From Leptospira biflexa (lineage in GTDB: Bacteria; Spirochaetota; Leptospiria; Turneriellales; DYLW01), in NCBI GenBank assembly GCA_020720785.1, contig DYOA01000016.1, positions 1 through 51,695 of the forward strand: a stretch of DNA of 51,695 nt, given 5' to 3'. Shown piece after piece: positions 7,947 through 17,561 of the stretch. The notes beneath the pieces are model-generated. The model was not told the DNA's origin and did no database searches. It saw only the letters and a list, made by a program, of their open reading frames with translations. Position 1 is the first letter of the stretch, and each line of letters starts with the position of its first letter. Position numbers and translations under genes: made by a program.

Positions 7947-9645
7947 ATTTCTCCTCGTCCAGACCAAACGTTCCGCCGGGGTTCATGATACCCTTGGGAT
8001 CAAAATAGTTTTTAATGGCTTTGATGGCCCCAAACTGGATTTCCCCCATATTTTTTCGGTACCAAGGTGCCAGCATTTTCCCCACTCCATGGTGGTGGCT
8101 CAGGGAGCCTCCGCTTTTATCAATGGCGTCAATGATTTTCTTATGGAAATTTTTATATTCAGAAATGGAATCCATTTTCCCAATAAAGATAAAATACAGA
8201 TTGGTTCCCTGGGGATAAAAATGGGAACCATGCACCATGCAGACAGTCTGGGGGCGGCTTTTCACCACAGAGCGGACTTTTTCATGCACTTCTTTGAGAT
8301 TATCCCATTTCACCGAGGTTTCCAGCGTATCGATGATAATTCCATAGTCCTGCAAATCCTCCCGCATATACGGATCCCGGTAGCGGCCTTCTTCCCATTT
8401 TTTCACCACATAGGACGTGGTATACAGCCCCCGGTATTTTTTCCCGATTTTCCGGATCATTTTTTTCACATGGCAGCTTAATCCCTTTTCCCCCTCCGTA
8501 TGGCCAATGACCAGACAGCGGTTTCCCGCCTTATACCCCCGCAGGGAAATATATTTATCCAGAATGGTGCCCTCCACCCCATACAGTTTGAGAGCAATGT
8601 CCGTTTCCTCCGGATCAGAGAGGCGCAGGACGGACGGCAGACCAAATTCCCCCTGGGATATTTCCCGGACGGCGGCGATGGCTACGTCAAAATCCGGAAA
8701 GATGAAGGAAAAACCCCGCCGGTTTTCCGGCATATAACGGAATATCTTTATGGTGGCACTCACCATCACCCCCAGAATTCCCTCCGCACCAGATACAATA
8801 TCATTCATATTCGGTCCGATGGCAGCTGCCGGATAATCTTTGGTGACAAATTCCCCAATGGGAGTAACATATTCCTGGCAGACCACCAGATCCTTCATGT
8901 CCCCATAGTATGTGGAACCCTGACCGGAGCCCAGAGCAGCAATCCATCCACCCACGGTGGAAAACTCAAAAGATTGAGGGAAGTGTCCACAGGTATAATT
9001 CCGGGAGGCATTTCTTTCCTTCCGGGCATTGTTTAACATATCTTCCAGGGCAGGACCAAAGATGCCGGGTTCCACCGTCACCGTCTGGTTGGTTTCATTG
9101 ATTTCCAGGACTCTGTTCATGTGGACACTCATATCCAGCGAAACCCCGCCTTTGACGGATTCTGTACCCCGGGTGACGCTGCTTCTGCCACCAAAAATAT
9201 ACACCGGAATTTTCTGGGTGTTACAGTATTCTATGATTTTTTTTATATCTTTTTTATCCCGTGGATACAGTACCGCATCCGGCAGATTTTCCAACTGCTT
9301 TTTCCGCAGCCGCATCAAATCAATCATGGTTTTCCCGTATGCCGCCCGTAGCCGGTTATAGGGATCTGTGTGAATATTGGCTTCACCCACAATTTTTGAG
9401 AGGGCATCTGTCTGGTTTTTTTTCAGGCCGGAGGTTTTTTTAAAATCCACTTTTTCCAAACCGGTTTCCTTTTTTTCCAGAAAAAATTCATCGCCCAGAC
9501 CAAATATTTCTTTCATATAAGTAAAAAGTCTTTTGTTGGGGTGTTTGAATTCACCGGGAGCTCCCCATTTAAAAATGGAGCGGTAGGAATTGGCCGGAGG
9601 AGATTCTTCCATCCAGGCCGGAATAAATACTTTTTCTTTTTTCAT
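7936..9645 (-). CDS. alkyl-dihydroxyacetone-phosphate synthase-like FAD oxidase
   Basis: A 569-residue FAD enzyme of the vanillyl-alcohol-oxidase/PCMH fold, closest in layout to alkylglycerone-phosphate synthase. That enzyme swaps the acyl chain of acyl-DHAP for a fatty alcohol to make the ether bond of ether lipids. The N-terminal ~100 residues match the synthase-specific extension (FKWGAPGEFKHP). The PCMH FAD domain spans roughly 120-310 with YPRDKKDIKKII and IFGGRSSVTRGTE. The C-terminal part has YGIIIDTLETSVKW and the active-site triple His in SHHHGVGKM (near residue 517). Start ATG follows AAAGGA. A D-lactate-dehydrogenase-like oxidase is the main alternative, but the HHHG and TLETS blocks favour the ether-lipid family. 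It lies tail-to-tail with glpD-murB and diverges from trpF. Confidence 0.8.
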   Translation of the reverse strand: MKKEKVFIPAWMEESPPANSYRSIFKWGAPGEFKHPNKRLFTYMKEIFGLGDEFFLEKKETGLEKVDFKKTSGLKKNQTDALSKIVGEANIHTDPYNRLRAAYGKTMIDLMRLRKKQLENLPDAVLYPRDKKDIKKIIEYCNTQKIPVYIFGGRSSVTRGTESVKGGVSLDMSVHMNRVLEINETNQTVTVEPGIFGPALEDMLNNARKERNASRNYTCGHFPQSFEFSTVGGWIAALGSGQGSTYYGDMKDLVVCQEYVTPIGEFVTKDYPAAAIGPNMNDIVSGAEGILGVMVSATIKIFRYMPENRRGFSFIFPDFDVAIAAVREISQGEFGLPSVLRLSDPEETDIALKLYGVEGTILDKYISLRGYKAGNRCLVIGHTEGEKGLSCHVKKMIRKIGKKYRGLYTTSYVVKKWEEGRYRDPYMREDLQDYGIIIDTLETSVKWDNLKEVHEKVRSVVKSRPQTVCMVHGSHFYPQGTNLYFIFIGKMDSISEYKNFHKKIIDAIDKSGGSLSHHHGVGKMLAPWYRKNMGEIQFGAIKAIKNYFDPKGIMNPGGTFGLDEEKSKK

Positions 9646-9707
9646 GGGATTTCCTTTATCGTTGCCAGTCTGAATCTTTTTTGCAGGACGACAATGATTT
9701 AACCAAT

Positions 9708-10364
9708 ATGAAAAAATGGAAAATTTGCGGAATCACCAATAAGGAGGACGCCCAGGCCGCCATATCCGCTAACGCCTTTGTCATAGGTTGCGTGTTCCAT
9801 CCGGAAAGCCGACGATTTTGCGATCCCCGGACGGCAACCACCATTGCGGAGGAATCTCCCGTTCCGGTAGCTGCTGTGTTTGCCTACAATCCGCTTTCTT
9901 ATATCCGGGAGATCGTCTCCGGATTTTCCCCGCCCTTTTATATCCAGACACCTGCGGATCATCCGGACTTTGCGGATATACTCCGGATTTTTCCACCAGA
10001 AATTATCACCCCGGTGTACCTGGTGGATTCCGGATTTTCCATTCAACCCATCGCGTCCGATGTGCATATCCGGGAAGGAAAATACCCCTATATTATTTTT
10101 GATACGGGAGGGGTTAAAGACTCCGGCGGCAATCCCATGGCGGGCGGAACGGGGAAGACTTTTTCCTGGGAAATCATCCGGGAAGTGGACTATCCTTTTC
10201 TGATTGCCGGGGGCCTGAACAAAAGCAATATCCCGGCGGTACTGGATTTTCTGGAAAATACACAGGGAATGGGGATAGATATTTCCGGCGGTCTGGAAAA
10301 ATCCCCCGGATTCAAGGATCATATTTTAATGAAAGAATTATCACCTCTTTTTACAAGGGAATAG
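9708..10364 (+). CDS. trpF: phosphoribosylanthranilate isomerase
   Basis: Amadori-type isomerase converting N-(5-phosphoribosyl)anthranilate to CdRP in tryptophan synthesis. The 218-residue (beta/alpha)8 barrel starts MKKWKICGIT, placing the catalytic Cys at residue 7 as in the family; a TTG nine codons upstream is possible but adds non-conserved residues. Other motifs are GCVFHPESRRF, the catalytic Asp in YIIFDTGG, the phosphate-binding GGTGKTFSW and LIAGGL, and a C-terminal GIDISGGLE. No other trp gene is in the window; trpF is instead paired with mutS, whose start lies 1 nt after the trpF stop. The ribosome site is weak. Divergent from the flavoenzyme gene over about 60 bp. Confidence 0.9.
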   Translation: MKKWKICGITNKEDAQAAISANAFVIGCVFHPESRRFCDPRTATTIAEESPVPVAAVFAYNPLSYIREIVSGFSPPFYIQTPADHPDFADILRIFPPEIITPVYLVDSGFSIQPIASDVHIREGKYPYIIFDTGGVKDSGGNPMAGGTGKTFSWEIIREVDYPFLIAGGLNKSNIPAVLDFLENTQGMGIDISGGLEKSPGFKDHILMKELSPLFTRE

Positions 10365-10365
10365 C

Positions 10366-12867
10366 ATGGAAGAACAGAATCTGAATACCCCCATGATGCA
10401 CCAGTATCTGGAAATCAAAAAAAAATACCGGGACGAGGTGTTGTTCTACCGGATGGGAGATTTTTACGAAATGTTTCTGGAGGATGCGGTTTATGCATCC
10501 CGGGTGCTGGACATTGCCCTGACAAAACGCCAGGATAAAATCCCCATGTGCGGCATCCCCCACCATGCCTGGCAGAATTACGTGCATAAAATCCTCAAAG
10601 ACGGCAGGAAAATCGCCATCTGCGAACAGACGGAAGATCCCAAATTGGCCACCGGTAAGATTGTGAAACGAGAGGTGGTCCGCATTCTCACTCCGGGGAG
10701 TATTTATGAAGAAGAACTTCTTTCCGGGGCGGATAAAAACACCCTGGGAGTTTTCCTGCTGGATAAAGATTCCTTTTTATTTTTATCTGCAGATCTTTCC
10801 ACCGGCACCCTAAGCCTGGATTCCGGAGATGGATGGTCCCAGATTCCGGATAAACTTCTGCTCCACTGCGTCCGGGAGGTGGTACTGATCCATCCGCCCA
10901 AAAATCTGGACATGAGCCTTTTTTCCAACCTTCCGGTGGTGCGTCGGCAGCCGCCTCCGTTATCCTCATCCGGGGAAGGCCCCTTCTTTGAAAAACATCT
11001 GGGGATTTCCAACCCCGGAATACTGGAAATTTCAGAAAAAGAAAAAAGCCTTCTGGCTGGATTTTTCCGTTATCTGGAAGAGATATCCCCCCTTTTGAAA
11101 ATGCGGTGGAAAATGCCGGCTCGGGTGGAAACCCGGAAAACCATGAAGCTGGATGAAAACGCACTCCGTACCCTGGAAATACTGGAAGGTTCGGACGGCA
11201 GCCGGAATGCTTCCCTTTTTTCCATCCTGAATGACACCAAATCCTCCCATGGGAAACGCCTGCTCGCGGAATATCTGTCCATGCCTTCTCTGGACAATGA
11301 GGAGATTGAGCGACGTCTGGATGTTACCCAATGGTTAGCGACGGATAACCTGGCCCGGAAATCCGTGCGGAATTTCCTTGCCGATATCCATGATCTGGAA
11401 AGAATCCTCATCTCCCTGAACCATCGTCCCACCGTCCGCCATCTGGGACAGATCCGGGATTCCCTGAAAGCGGCCTTCCTGTTAAGGGAAAGGATAACGG
11501 CCACGGTGGGGAATAGTAAAAATCCGGAGTCGCCCCCTTCTGAAATCCGGGAATTCTGGCTGGATCACTTTGATTTTCCCCAGGATTTACGGAACTCGCT
11601 GGAAAATGCCCTGAGGGAAGAGCTTCCACCCCTTCTGGATGAGCGGCCTTTTCTGAAACCAGGTTTTTCCCCAATGCTGGACGAACTGGTGGTTCTGAAT
11701 GACCACGCATTTACCGTGTTGAAAAAATTTGAAGAGGACCAAAAAAGCCGGTACAATATCCCCACCCTGAAAGTAAAGTATAACCGGGTCATTGGCTATT
11801 TTATTGAAATTTCCAAAGGGGCAAAAGAAAAACCCCCGGAATCCTACCACCGTCGCCAGACTCTGGTGAACGGGGAACGATACACCTGCGAAGAACTGAA
11901 AACCATTGAAGATAAAATCCTGCACGCAAAAGAAAATATTCTGGAAATCCAGAAAGGGATTTTTATGTCTTTTGTTTCAGATATTCTGGAAGAAACCCCC
12001 CGCCTCCGGAGACTGGCAAACGCACTGGCCCGGCTGGATGTGTTCCAGAGTTTTGCGGAGATGGCCGGACGACGAAAATACATCCGTCCGGTTTTTAATC
12101 CGGAAGGGAATTTTTCCGTAAAAGACTCCCGGCATCCTGTGATTGAAGAGCTTTTCCGTTCGGAAATATTTGTCCCCAACGATATTGAATTGGATAAAAA
12201 CCAACGGCATCTGGCCATTATCACGGGCCCCAATATGTCCGGAAAGTCCACGTATATCCGCCAGACAGGACTGCTTTCCATAATGGCCCAGGCCGGCTCC
12301 TTTGTTCCGGCGGCTTGGGCAAACCTGCCACTGGTGGACAGAATTTTTACCCGGATTGGGGCATATGACCGTCTGGCCAAAGGAGAAAGCACTTTTTATG
12401 TGGAAATGAAGGAATGTGCCGGGATTTTCCACTATATGACGCCTTCCTCTCTGGTTTTGCTGGATGAAGTGGGACGAGGAACCTCCACCTATGACGGTAT
12501 TTCCATTGCCCGTGCCATGATTGAATTTCTGAACCAGGAATCCTCCGGGAAACCACTGGTTCTCTTTGCCACGCACTATGGAGAACTTTCGGAAATGATT
12601 GCCGAACGAAGTGGCATTGTGGGATTAACGGTATCCGTTCTGGAGGAAAATAATGAAATTATATTCCTCCGGAAAATCGTGGAGGGCGTGGCAGACAAAT
12701 CCTATGGCATCTATGTGGCAAAGCTGGCGGGGCTGCCCGCCTCCATTACGGAACGGGCTGAGTCTCTCCTGGAGGAACTGGAGGAAAAGGGATTCTGGGA
12801 AAAGAAGGCACCCGGCGGTCGGAAAAAAAACCCCCAGGATGACTCTACCCAGCTTCATTTTTTCTAA
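10366..12867 (+). CDS. mutS: DNA mismatch repair protein MutS
   Basis: Mismatch-recognition ATPase starting methyl- or nick-directed repair. The 833 residues match MutS1. The mismatch-wedge GDFYEMF gives Phe33 and Glu35; connector, lever and clamp domains fill the middle (clamp motif YNRVIGYFIEISK); and the C-terminal ABC ATPase has Walker A GPNMSGKST (621-629), the signature region STFYVEM and Walker B LVLLDEVGRGTSTYDG. The helix-turn-helix dimerisation part ADKSYGIYVAKLAGLP follows. ATG is preceded by AAGGGA. It is co-transcribed with trpF and overlaps the convergent EamA transporter gene by 23 nt. No mutL is seen here. Confidence 0.97.
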   Translation: MEEQNLNTPMMHQYLEIKKKYRDEVLFYRMGDFYEMFLEDAVYASRVLDIALTKRQDKIPMCGIPHHAWQNYVHKILKDGRKIAICEQTEDPKLATGKIVKREVVRILTPGSIYEEELLSGADKNTLGVFLLDKDSFLFLSADLSTGTLSLDSGDGWSQIPDKLLLHCVREVVLIHPPKNLDMSLFSNLPVVRRQPPPLSSSGEGPFFEKHLGISNPGILEISEKEKSLLAGFFRYLEEISPLLKMRWKMPARVETRKTMKLDENALRTLEILEGSDGSRNASLFSILNDTKSSHGKRLLAEYLSMPSLDNEEIERRLDVTQWLATDNLARKSVRNFLADIHDLERILISLNHRPTVRHLGQIRDSLKAAFLLRERITATVGNSKNPESPPSEIREFWLDHFDFPQDLRNSLENALREELPPLLDERPFLKPGFSPMLDELVVLNDHAFTVLKKFEEDQKSRYNIPTLKVKYNRVIGYFIEISKGAKEKPPESYHRRQTLVNGERYTCEELKTIEDKILHAKENILEIQKGIFMSFVSDILEETPRLRRLANALARLDVFQSFAEMAGRRKYIRPVFNPEGNFSVKDSRHPVIEELFRSEIFVPNDIELDKNQRHLAIITGPNMSGKSTYIRQTGLLSIMAQAGSFVPAAWANLPLVDRIFTRIGAYDRLAKGESTFYVEMKECAGIFHYMTPSSLVLLDEVGRGTSTYDGISIARAMIEFLNQESSGKPLVLFATHYGELSEMIAERSGIVGLTVSVLEENNEIIFLRKIVEGVADKSYGIYVAKLAGLPASITERAESLLEELEEKGFWEKKAPGGRKKNPQDDSTQLHFF

Positions 12868-13741
12868 ACCCGATGGATACCGCCAGGGCCAGGAGTATGA
12901 CCATTCCGCCCAAAATTGTATGCGTAAAAACCGGCTCCCGGAAAAAAATTCCGGCAATGGCAGTGGCAAAGACAGGCTCCATCAGATAGATCATGGCCGC
13001 CAGATTGGAAGGAACAAACCGCTGCCCGTAAAACATCATCCCGTATGAAAAAATACTGCCGGGAACAACCAGAAGAGACATATATAGAATAAATTCATAT
13101 TGCATAAGAAATTCCCGGTTCTTTCCATAATTTGTCCACAGGATGGGGATATTTGCGATCAGAAAAATCACCGCCGTGATAAAAAATACCACCGTCAGAA
13201 TATCCACAGCAGAATTTTTCTTACTCACTTCTTCCACAGTAATTATATAAACGGAGTAGCAGAACGCACTGGCCAGAATCCACACATCGCCCATGTACAT
13301 TTCCTGCGGAATGGAAAATCCATAGGACAAAAGATAAATCCCCAGAAGGGCAATAATAACAGATAATATTATTTTCCGTTCCAGGTGGTATTTTCCCCGA
13401 AAATGATTCAATACCGGCACCATCAAAACGGAAAGAGCTGTGATAAATCCGGCATTGGCGGAGGATACCGTTTCCAACCCGATTGTCTGGAGATATATAG
13501 CAGTAAAATTAATAACACCCAGGAACAGAAGGAGCACGTCTGTTTTCCAGAAATTCCGCAAAAAAGAATAAAAATAATACGGACGTATCAGGATAAGCAG
13601 AAGGGAGGTGAAAAAAAAGCGCAGAAATAGTATTTCCACAGTGGTGCCGTAACGCAGGAGCTCCTTTGTCAATGGAAATGTGGAGCCCCAGAGGATGGTG
13701 GTGATAAACAAAATAATGAGCCCACGGGAGTATTCCTTCAT
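12845..13741 (-). CDS. EamA/DMT-family membrane transporter
   Basis: A 298-residue polytopic protein of the drug/metabolite transporter superfamily with about ten predicted helices in two five-helix EamA halves. The first half starts LIILFITTILWGSTFP with the family's WGST and LLRYGTTVEILFLRF elements, and contains NFTAIYLQTIGLETVSSANAGF. The second half starts near DVWILASAFCYSVYI and ends with YLMEPVFATAIAGIFFRE, the classic EP-V-A motif. Substrate cannot be read from sequence; exporters of amino acids or metabolites are usual. It is a single gene, divergent from the histidine kinase and overlapping the end of mutS on the other strand. Confidence 0.85.
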   Translation of the reverse strand: MKEYSRGLIILFITTILWGSTFPLTKELLRYGTTVEILFLRFFFTSLLLILIRPYYFYSFLRNFWKTDVLLLFLGVINFTAIYLQTIGLETVSSANAGFITALSVLMVPVLNHFRGKYHLERKIILSVIIALLGIYLLSYGFSIPQEMYMGDVWILASAFCYSVYIITVEEVSKKNSAVDILTVVFFITAVIFLIANIPILWTNYGKNREFLMQYEFILYMSLLVVPGSIFSYGMMFYGQRFVPSNLAAMIYLMEPVFATAIAGIFFREPVFTHTILGGMVILLALAVSIGFRKNEAG

Positions 13742-13803
13742 CGCTCAGGTTTAATTATGCAGACGTCCGGGCATTAAAAAAATGGTTTACATTTTCATAA
13801 CAA

Positions 13804-13820
13804 TTCTTATTTCATAAGAA
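13804..13820 (+). promoter_or_regulatory. inverted repeat abutting the histidine-kinase start codon
   Basis: TTCTTAT-TTC-ATAAGAA is a perfect 7-bp inverted repeat with a 3-nt centre, ending immediately before the ATG at 13821. In RNA it would sequester the initiation region; in DNA it could be an operator. No Shine-Dalgarno is visible there. It lies in the 79-bp divergent gap to the EamA gene. Confidence 0.4.
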
Positions 13821-15587
13821 ATGTGCATGTTTCTGGATAAAATCCGCCAAAGATATAACGATGAATCCTTTTTCATCCAGAAAAAAACCATCTATCTGAT
13901 TTATACCAACCATATTTTTATTCTAACGTTCTTGGCTTTTACTGTTTTAAATATTTTTACCACAGATTTTTTCATAGCCTCCATTCTGGGTTTTTGTACC
14001 TTTCTGTATTTGGCGAATTATTTTCTGATTTATCACAAGAAATATGAGCTTGCCGGCAACATCACTTTATTGCTACCCATGGTGGTGGTGGGTCTGGATA
14101 TTTTTCTGGCAAAGAATGACGCCATTATTGGATTCCACATCAGTTACAGAGCCACAGTATCGTTTTTTACCATGATGCTCATTATGTCGCTGATAGCGGT
14201 GAAACGTTACCAGCCCATTATGGTGGCTGGGCTTTCCTTGGGGATTATTATCGCTTTCTTTTTTTTACGCTTTTCCGAACAGCCAAACAGGATGGACTAT
14301 GCCGTTTTAATCAATACCATGATTCATTACGTCATTGCAGGGGGAGCCTCTTTTCTTACTTTGTATCTGACAGAAGACCTTATCCGAATAGCGGAAGAAA
14401 AAACCAAAGAGGTATGCAATACCAATATACAACTGCGGGAATCCCTTTCCCAAATTGAAGAGTCAAACCGGGAGATACTGAAGACCAGAGAAAAAGAATC
14501 CATCATATTGAACTCTTTTCCGGATTTAATTTTCATTCTGAATATATCCGGAGTGGTCAAGGAGTGCCATATCTCCAACGATGAGCTGGTAGCCTATTTT
14601 GGAGAAAACTGCAACGGAAACTCCATATTTCCCCTGCTAACACCAAAAGATGCCGATCTTCTGAAAAAATCTCTGGAAGCAGCATACATAGACAGGCAGA
14701 TACAAACCATCCAGTGTATCCTTGTCCGGGATACCGATGAAAAACAACTGGAATGCCGGATAAATTTTTTACAGGATTATACGTTTATCATGATTGTCCG
14801 GGATATGACCAGCCAGATGGATTCTCTGCGGAGGTTAAAGGACGCGGAAGACAAAATGATCCTGACATCCCGGCTTTCCACTCTGGGGGAAATTTCCGCC
14901 GGCATTGCCCATGAAATCAACCAGCCCCTGAATTATCTGAAAGGGGTTCTCCATATTTTGGAAAACGAAAAAACGGATATTTCCACTTTTCGGTCCAGGA
15001 TAGATAAATATCTGAAAAATTCCCAGCACAGCGTGAACAGAATAGAAAATATTGTCAATCATCTGAGCAATTTTGTTCACAATCGGGAGCTGGAAAAGGA
15101 ACCCATTAACATAATGACGGCCATTGAAAATTCTCTGATATTTTTTCATGAAAAAATAAAATTAAGAAAAGTAATGCTGAATATCCACCGTCGTGGAATG
15201 AATTTTATCATTCTGGCCAATCCCACCCGCCTGGAACAGGTTTTTGTGAATCTGCTCCAGAATGCCATGGACGCACTCTCGGAAGTGGAGGAAAAGCAAG
15301 AAAAAATCATTCATATTGATATTGAAAAAAGTGTGGTATCCAGCATCCCCTTCCGGTATTCCGTGATCATCACCGTGTACAATTCCGGTAAAACCATGGA
15401 CCATTCCATTCGAGATAAAATCTTTGATCCATTTTTCTCCACCCGGGAACAGGGAAATGGAATGGGGCTGGGTCTTTCCATTGTTGCCAGCATTGTCAAA
15501 GAGCATAACGGAACCATACACCTTGTGGACAAAAATGACGGGACGGCATTCCGGATGGAATTTCCGGGGTATGCGGATGAACAATAA
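13821..15587 (+). CDS. membrane sensor histidine kinase
   Basis: A 588-residue sensor kinase. Six hydrophobic segments cover residues ~25-190 with short loops, so signals are probably sensed in or at the membrane. A short coiled coil follows (EEKTKEVCNTNIQLRESLSQ), then a PAS-like domain (~230-345) beginning ESIILNSFPDLIFILN. HisKA has the phospho-acceptor His364 in GIAHEINQPLNYLK. The HATPase domain has the N box QVFVNLLQNAMDAL, the G1 region (VYNSGKT), the F box FDPFFST and G2 GNGMGLGLSIV. The H-box sequence with NQP is typical of the NtrB/HPK4-type group. The response regulator start lies within its last codons, so the two are an obvious pair. The input signal is unknown. Confidence 0.88.
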   Translation: MCMFLDKIRQRYNDESFFIQKKTIYLIYTNHIFILTFLAFTVLNIFTTDFFIASILGFCTFLYLANYFLIYHKKYELAGNITLLLPMVVVGLDIFLAKNDAIIGFHISYRATVSFFTMMLIMSLIAVKRYQPIMVAGLSLGIIIAFFFLRFSEQPNRMDYAVLINTMIHYVIAGGASFLTLYLTEDLIRIAEEKTKEVCNTNIQLRESLSQIEESNREILKTREKESIILNSFPDLIFILNISGVVKECHISNDELVAYFGENCNGNSIFPLLTPKDADLLKKSLEAAYIDRQIQTIQCILVRDTDEKQLECRINFLQDYTFIMIVRDMTSQMDSLRRLKDAEDKMILTSRLSTLGEISAGIAHEINQPLNYLKGVLHILENEKTDISTFRSRIDKYLKNSQHSVNRIENIVNHLSNFVHNRELEKEPINIMTAIENSLIFFHEKIKLRKVMLNIHRRGMNFIILANPTRLEQVFVNLLQNAMDALSEVEEKQEKIIHIDIEKSVVSSIPFRYSVIITVYNSGKTMDHSIRDKIFDPFFSTREQGNGMGLGLSIVASIVKEHNGTIHLVDKNDGTAFRMEFPGYADEQ

Positions 15588-15942
15588 AAACCCCATTTGC
15601 GTGATTGACGATGAACCATTAAATCTGGATATTATTTCCGATGTTTTATCCAAAGAAGGTTACGCCGTCATCACTTCCTCCAATCTGGACGATGGTCTTA
15701 TCGAAATAAGGAAAACCCACCCAACCATCCTGCTTCTGGATTTGAATGTATCCGGTAAAGACGCACGGAGGTTTATCCGGGATAATTGTGGATTTTTAAA
15801 AGATATCACTATTATCATTATCAGCGGTTTCATTGGAAAAATGGAGAGAAGGGAGCTGGGGAATCTGGGTGTTAAATTTTTTTTCCAGAAACCCATCGAC
15901 TTTGATAATCTGGTGGACACCATTTCTCATCTGGAGATATAA
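15577..15942 (+). CDS. stand-alone receiver-domain response regulator
   Basis: A 121-residue single receiver domain with no output domain. The acidic pocket is IDDE near the N-terminus, the phospho-acceptor Asp is in ILLLDLNVSG, the switch Ser is in IIISGF, and the conserved Lys is in FFQKPID. The ATG is chosen for its spacing from CCGGGG; a second ATG two codons earlier is possible. It overlaps the kinase gene by 11 nt. As a CheY/Spo0F-like protein it must act by protein-protein contact or as a phosphorelay intermediate; the partner is not in this window unless the SpoIIE-type phosphatase at 42856-44490 is downstream of it, which is speculation. Confidence 0.85.
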   Translation: MNNKNPICVIDDEPLNLDIISDVLSKEGYAVITSSNLDDGLIEIRKTHPTILLLDLNVSGKDARRFIRDNCGFLKDITIIIISGFIGKMERRELGNLGVKFFFQKPIDFDNLVDTISHLEI

Positions 15943-15983
15943 AAAAAGGTTGAAGAACGGTTCCGGAAAAAAACTATAATTCC

Positions 15984-17561
15984 ATGATAAAAAAATCCAA
16001 AGAAAGTTTTCTTCATGTACAGAATCCTGCCACCGGGGAATATACAGAGAAAATTAAAATAGCATCCAAAGAGGATGTTGAAAATGCGGTGAAAAAAGCA
16101 CGGGAAGCACAAAAATCCTGGGCGGCTTTATCCGTAAAGGAAAGATCAAAATATATATTAAAAGTAAGAAATTACCTTCTGGATCATATAGATTCCATAA
16201 TTGAAACGTTACATAATGAAACCGGGAAAATCCAGATGGAAGTATTAAGCCATGAGCTGCTGGGCCCCATCGATACCATGTACCAGTATGCGAAGAAAGC
16301 ACCCCGACTTTTATCCCCGCAGAAATTTTTCCTGCACCTGGTTCCCTATAAACGATCAGAAATTCACTATAAACCCAAGGGCGTCGTTGGAATTATCAGC
16401 CCTTGGAATTTCCCGTTCACCATTCCCATGGGAGAAATCATCATGGCCGTACTGGCTGGAAATACTGTAGTGCTCAAACCATCGGAAATTACCCCCCTGA
16501 GTGGACTGCTCATTGAAAAAATTTTCAAACGCTCCGGATTCCCGGACGCAATTGTGCAGACCATTGTGGGGGACGGAAAAACCGGAGCGGCACTTCTGGA
16601 TGCCCCCATTGACCATATTGTTTTTACTGGATCCGTGAATACAGGTAAAATCATCGCGGTGAAAGCGGCAGAGAAAATGATTACGGCAACCCTGGAGCTG
16701 GGCGGAAAGGATCCCATGATTGTCCTTCCGGATGCGGACATCCAGAGGACCGTAAGAGGTGCCCTTTTTGGGGCATTTGCCAATTCCGGACAGGTTTGTG
16801 CTTCCGTGGAAAGGGTCTATGTGCATTCCTCCATTTATGAAAAATTCCTGGATGAAGTGGTGTTCCAGACAAACCAGCTCCGCCAGGGGAAAGACCGGGT
16901 TGCCGGAGATTTTGACATTGGCCCCATCATTTCAGAAAAGCAGATTGATACCATCAAACGCCATATTGCAGACGCCAAAAAAAAGGGAGCCCGCATTCTC
17001 ACTGGTGGAAATCTGAAAAAGGGAACCAAAGGGCGTTTTTTTGAACCCACCGTCATTGCGGACGCCAACCATTCCATGGAATGTATGATGGAAGAAACCT
17101 TTGGTCCCACCATGCCCATCATGCCGTATGAGACCATTGAGGAAGCCATCCTCCTTGCAAACGCTACCGCTTTTGGACTGACCGCATCGGTCTGGAGTAA
17201 AGACCGGAAAAAAGCCATGAAGGTTGCCTCCCGCATAGAAGCCGGAACGGTGATCATCAACGACGCAATATATACTCACGCCATGGCGGAAACCCCCTGG
17301 GGAGGGGTCAAAAATTCCGGTATGGGAAGAGTGCATTCGGACATGGGTCTTCTGGAATTTACCAATCCCATCCATATTAACAAGCCGGCGTGGATTAATA
17401 TTGACCTCTGGTGGTATCCGTATACAATGCGTTCTTTCAATTTTTTCAAGAATTTCATTTTCCTTTTTTCTGGAAATATGGTACACCGTCTTAAAGGTCT
17501 CCTGGGATTCGCATCCTGGAATACCATCACCTTTGGGAAAAAGAAGGACGATGAGCTCTGA
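15984..17561 (+). CDS. NAD(P)-dependent aldehyde dehydrogenase with C-terminal extension
   Basis: A 525-residue aldehyde dehydrogenase oxidising an aldehyde to its acid. The cofactor-binding segment has ISPWNFPF and VLKPSEITP; FTGSVNTGKI is the nucleotide loop; the general base Glu is in LELGGKDP; and the nucleophile is Cys272 in GQVCASVERVY. Domain order is normal. The last ~50 residues after the usual end (MGLLEFTNPIHI) carry Trp, Phe and basic residues, reminiscent of the membrane-associating tail of fatty-aldehyde dehydrogenases. A long-chain aldehyde substrate would fit the ether-lipid gene nearby, but this is inference. It lies 41 nt after the response regulator and overlaps the helicase gene by 11 nt. 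TATAAT sits 3 nt before the ATG and no Shine-Dalgarno is seen. Confidence 0.88.
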   Translation: MIKKSKESFLHVQNPATGEYTEKIKIASKEDVENAVKKAREAQKSWAALSVKERSKYILKVRNYLLDHIDSIIETLHNETGKIQMEVLSHELLGPIDTMYQYAKKAPRLLSPQKFFLHLVPYKRSEIHYKPKGVVGIISPWNFPFTIPMGEIIMAVLAGNTVVLKPSEITPLSGLLIEKIFKRSGFPDAIVQTIVGDGKTGAALLDAPIDHIVFTGSVNTGKIIAVKAAEKMITATLELGGKDPMIVLPDADIQRTVRGALFGAFANSGQVCASVERVYVHSSIYEKFLDEVVFQTNQLRQGKDRVAGDFDIGPIISEKQIDTIKRHIADAKKKGARILTGGNLKKGTKGRFFEPTVIADANHSMECMMEETFGPTMPIMPYETIEEAILLANATAFGLTASVWSKDRKKAMKVASRIEAGTVIINDAIYTHAMAETPWGGVKNSGMGRVHSDMGLLEFTNPIHINKPAWINIDLWWYPYTMRSFNFFKNFIFLFSGNMVHRLKGLLGFASWNTITFGKKKDDEL

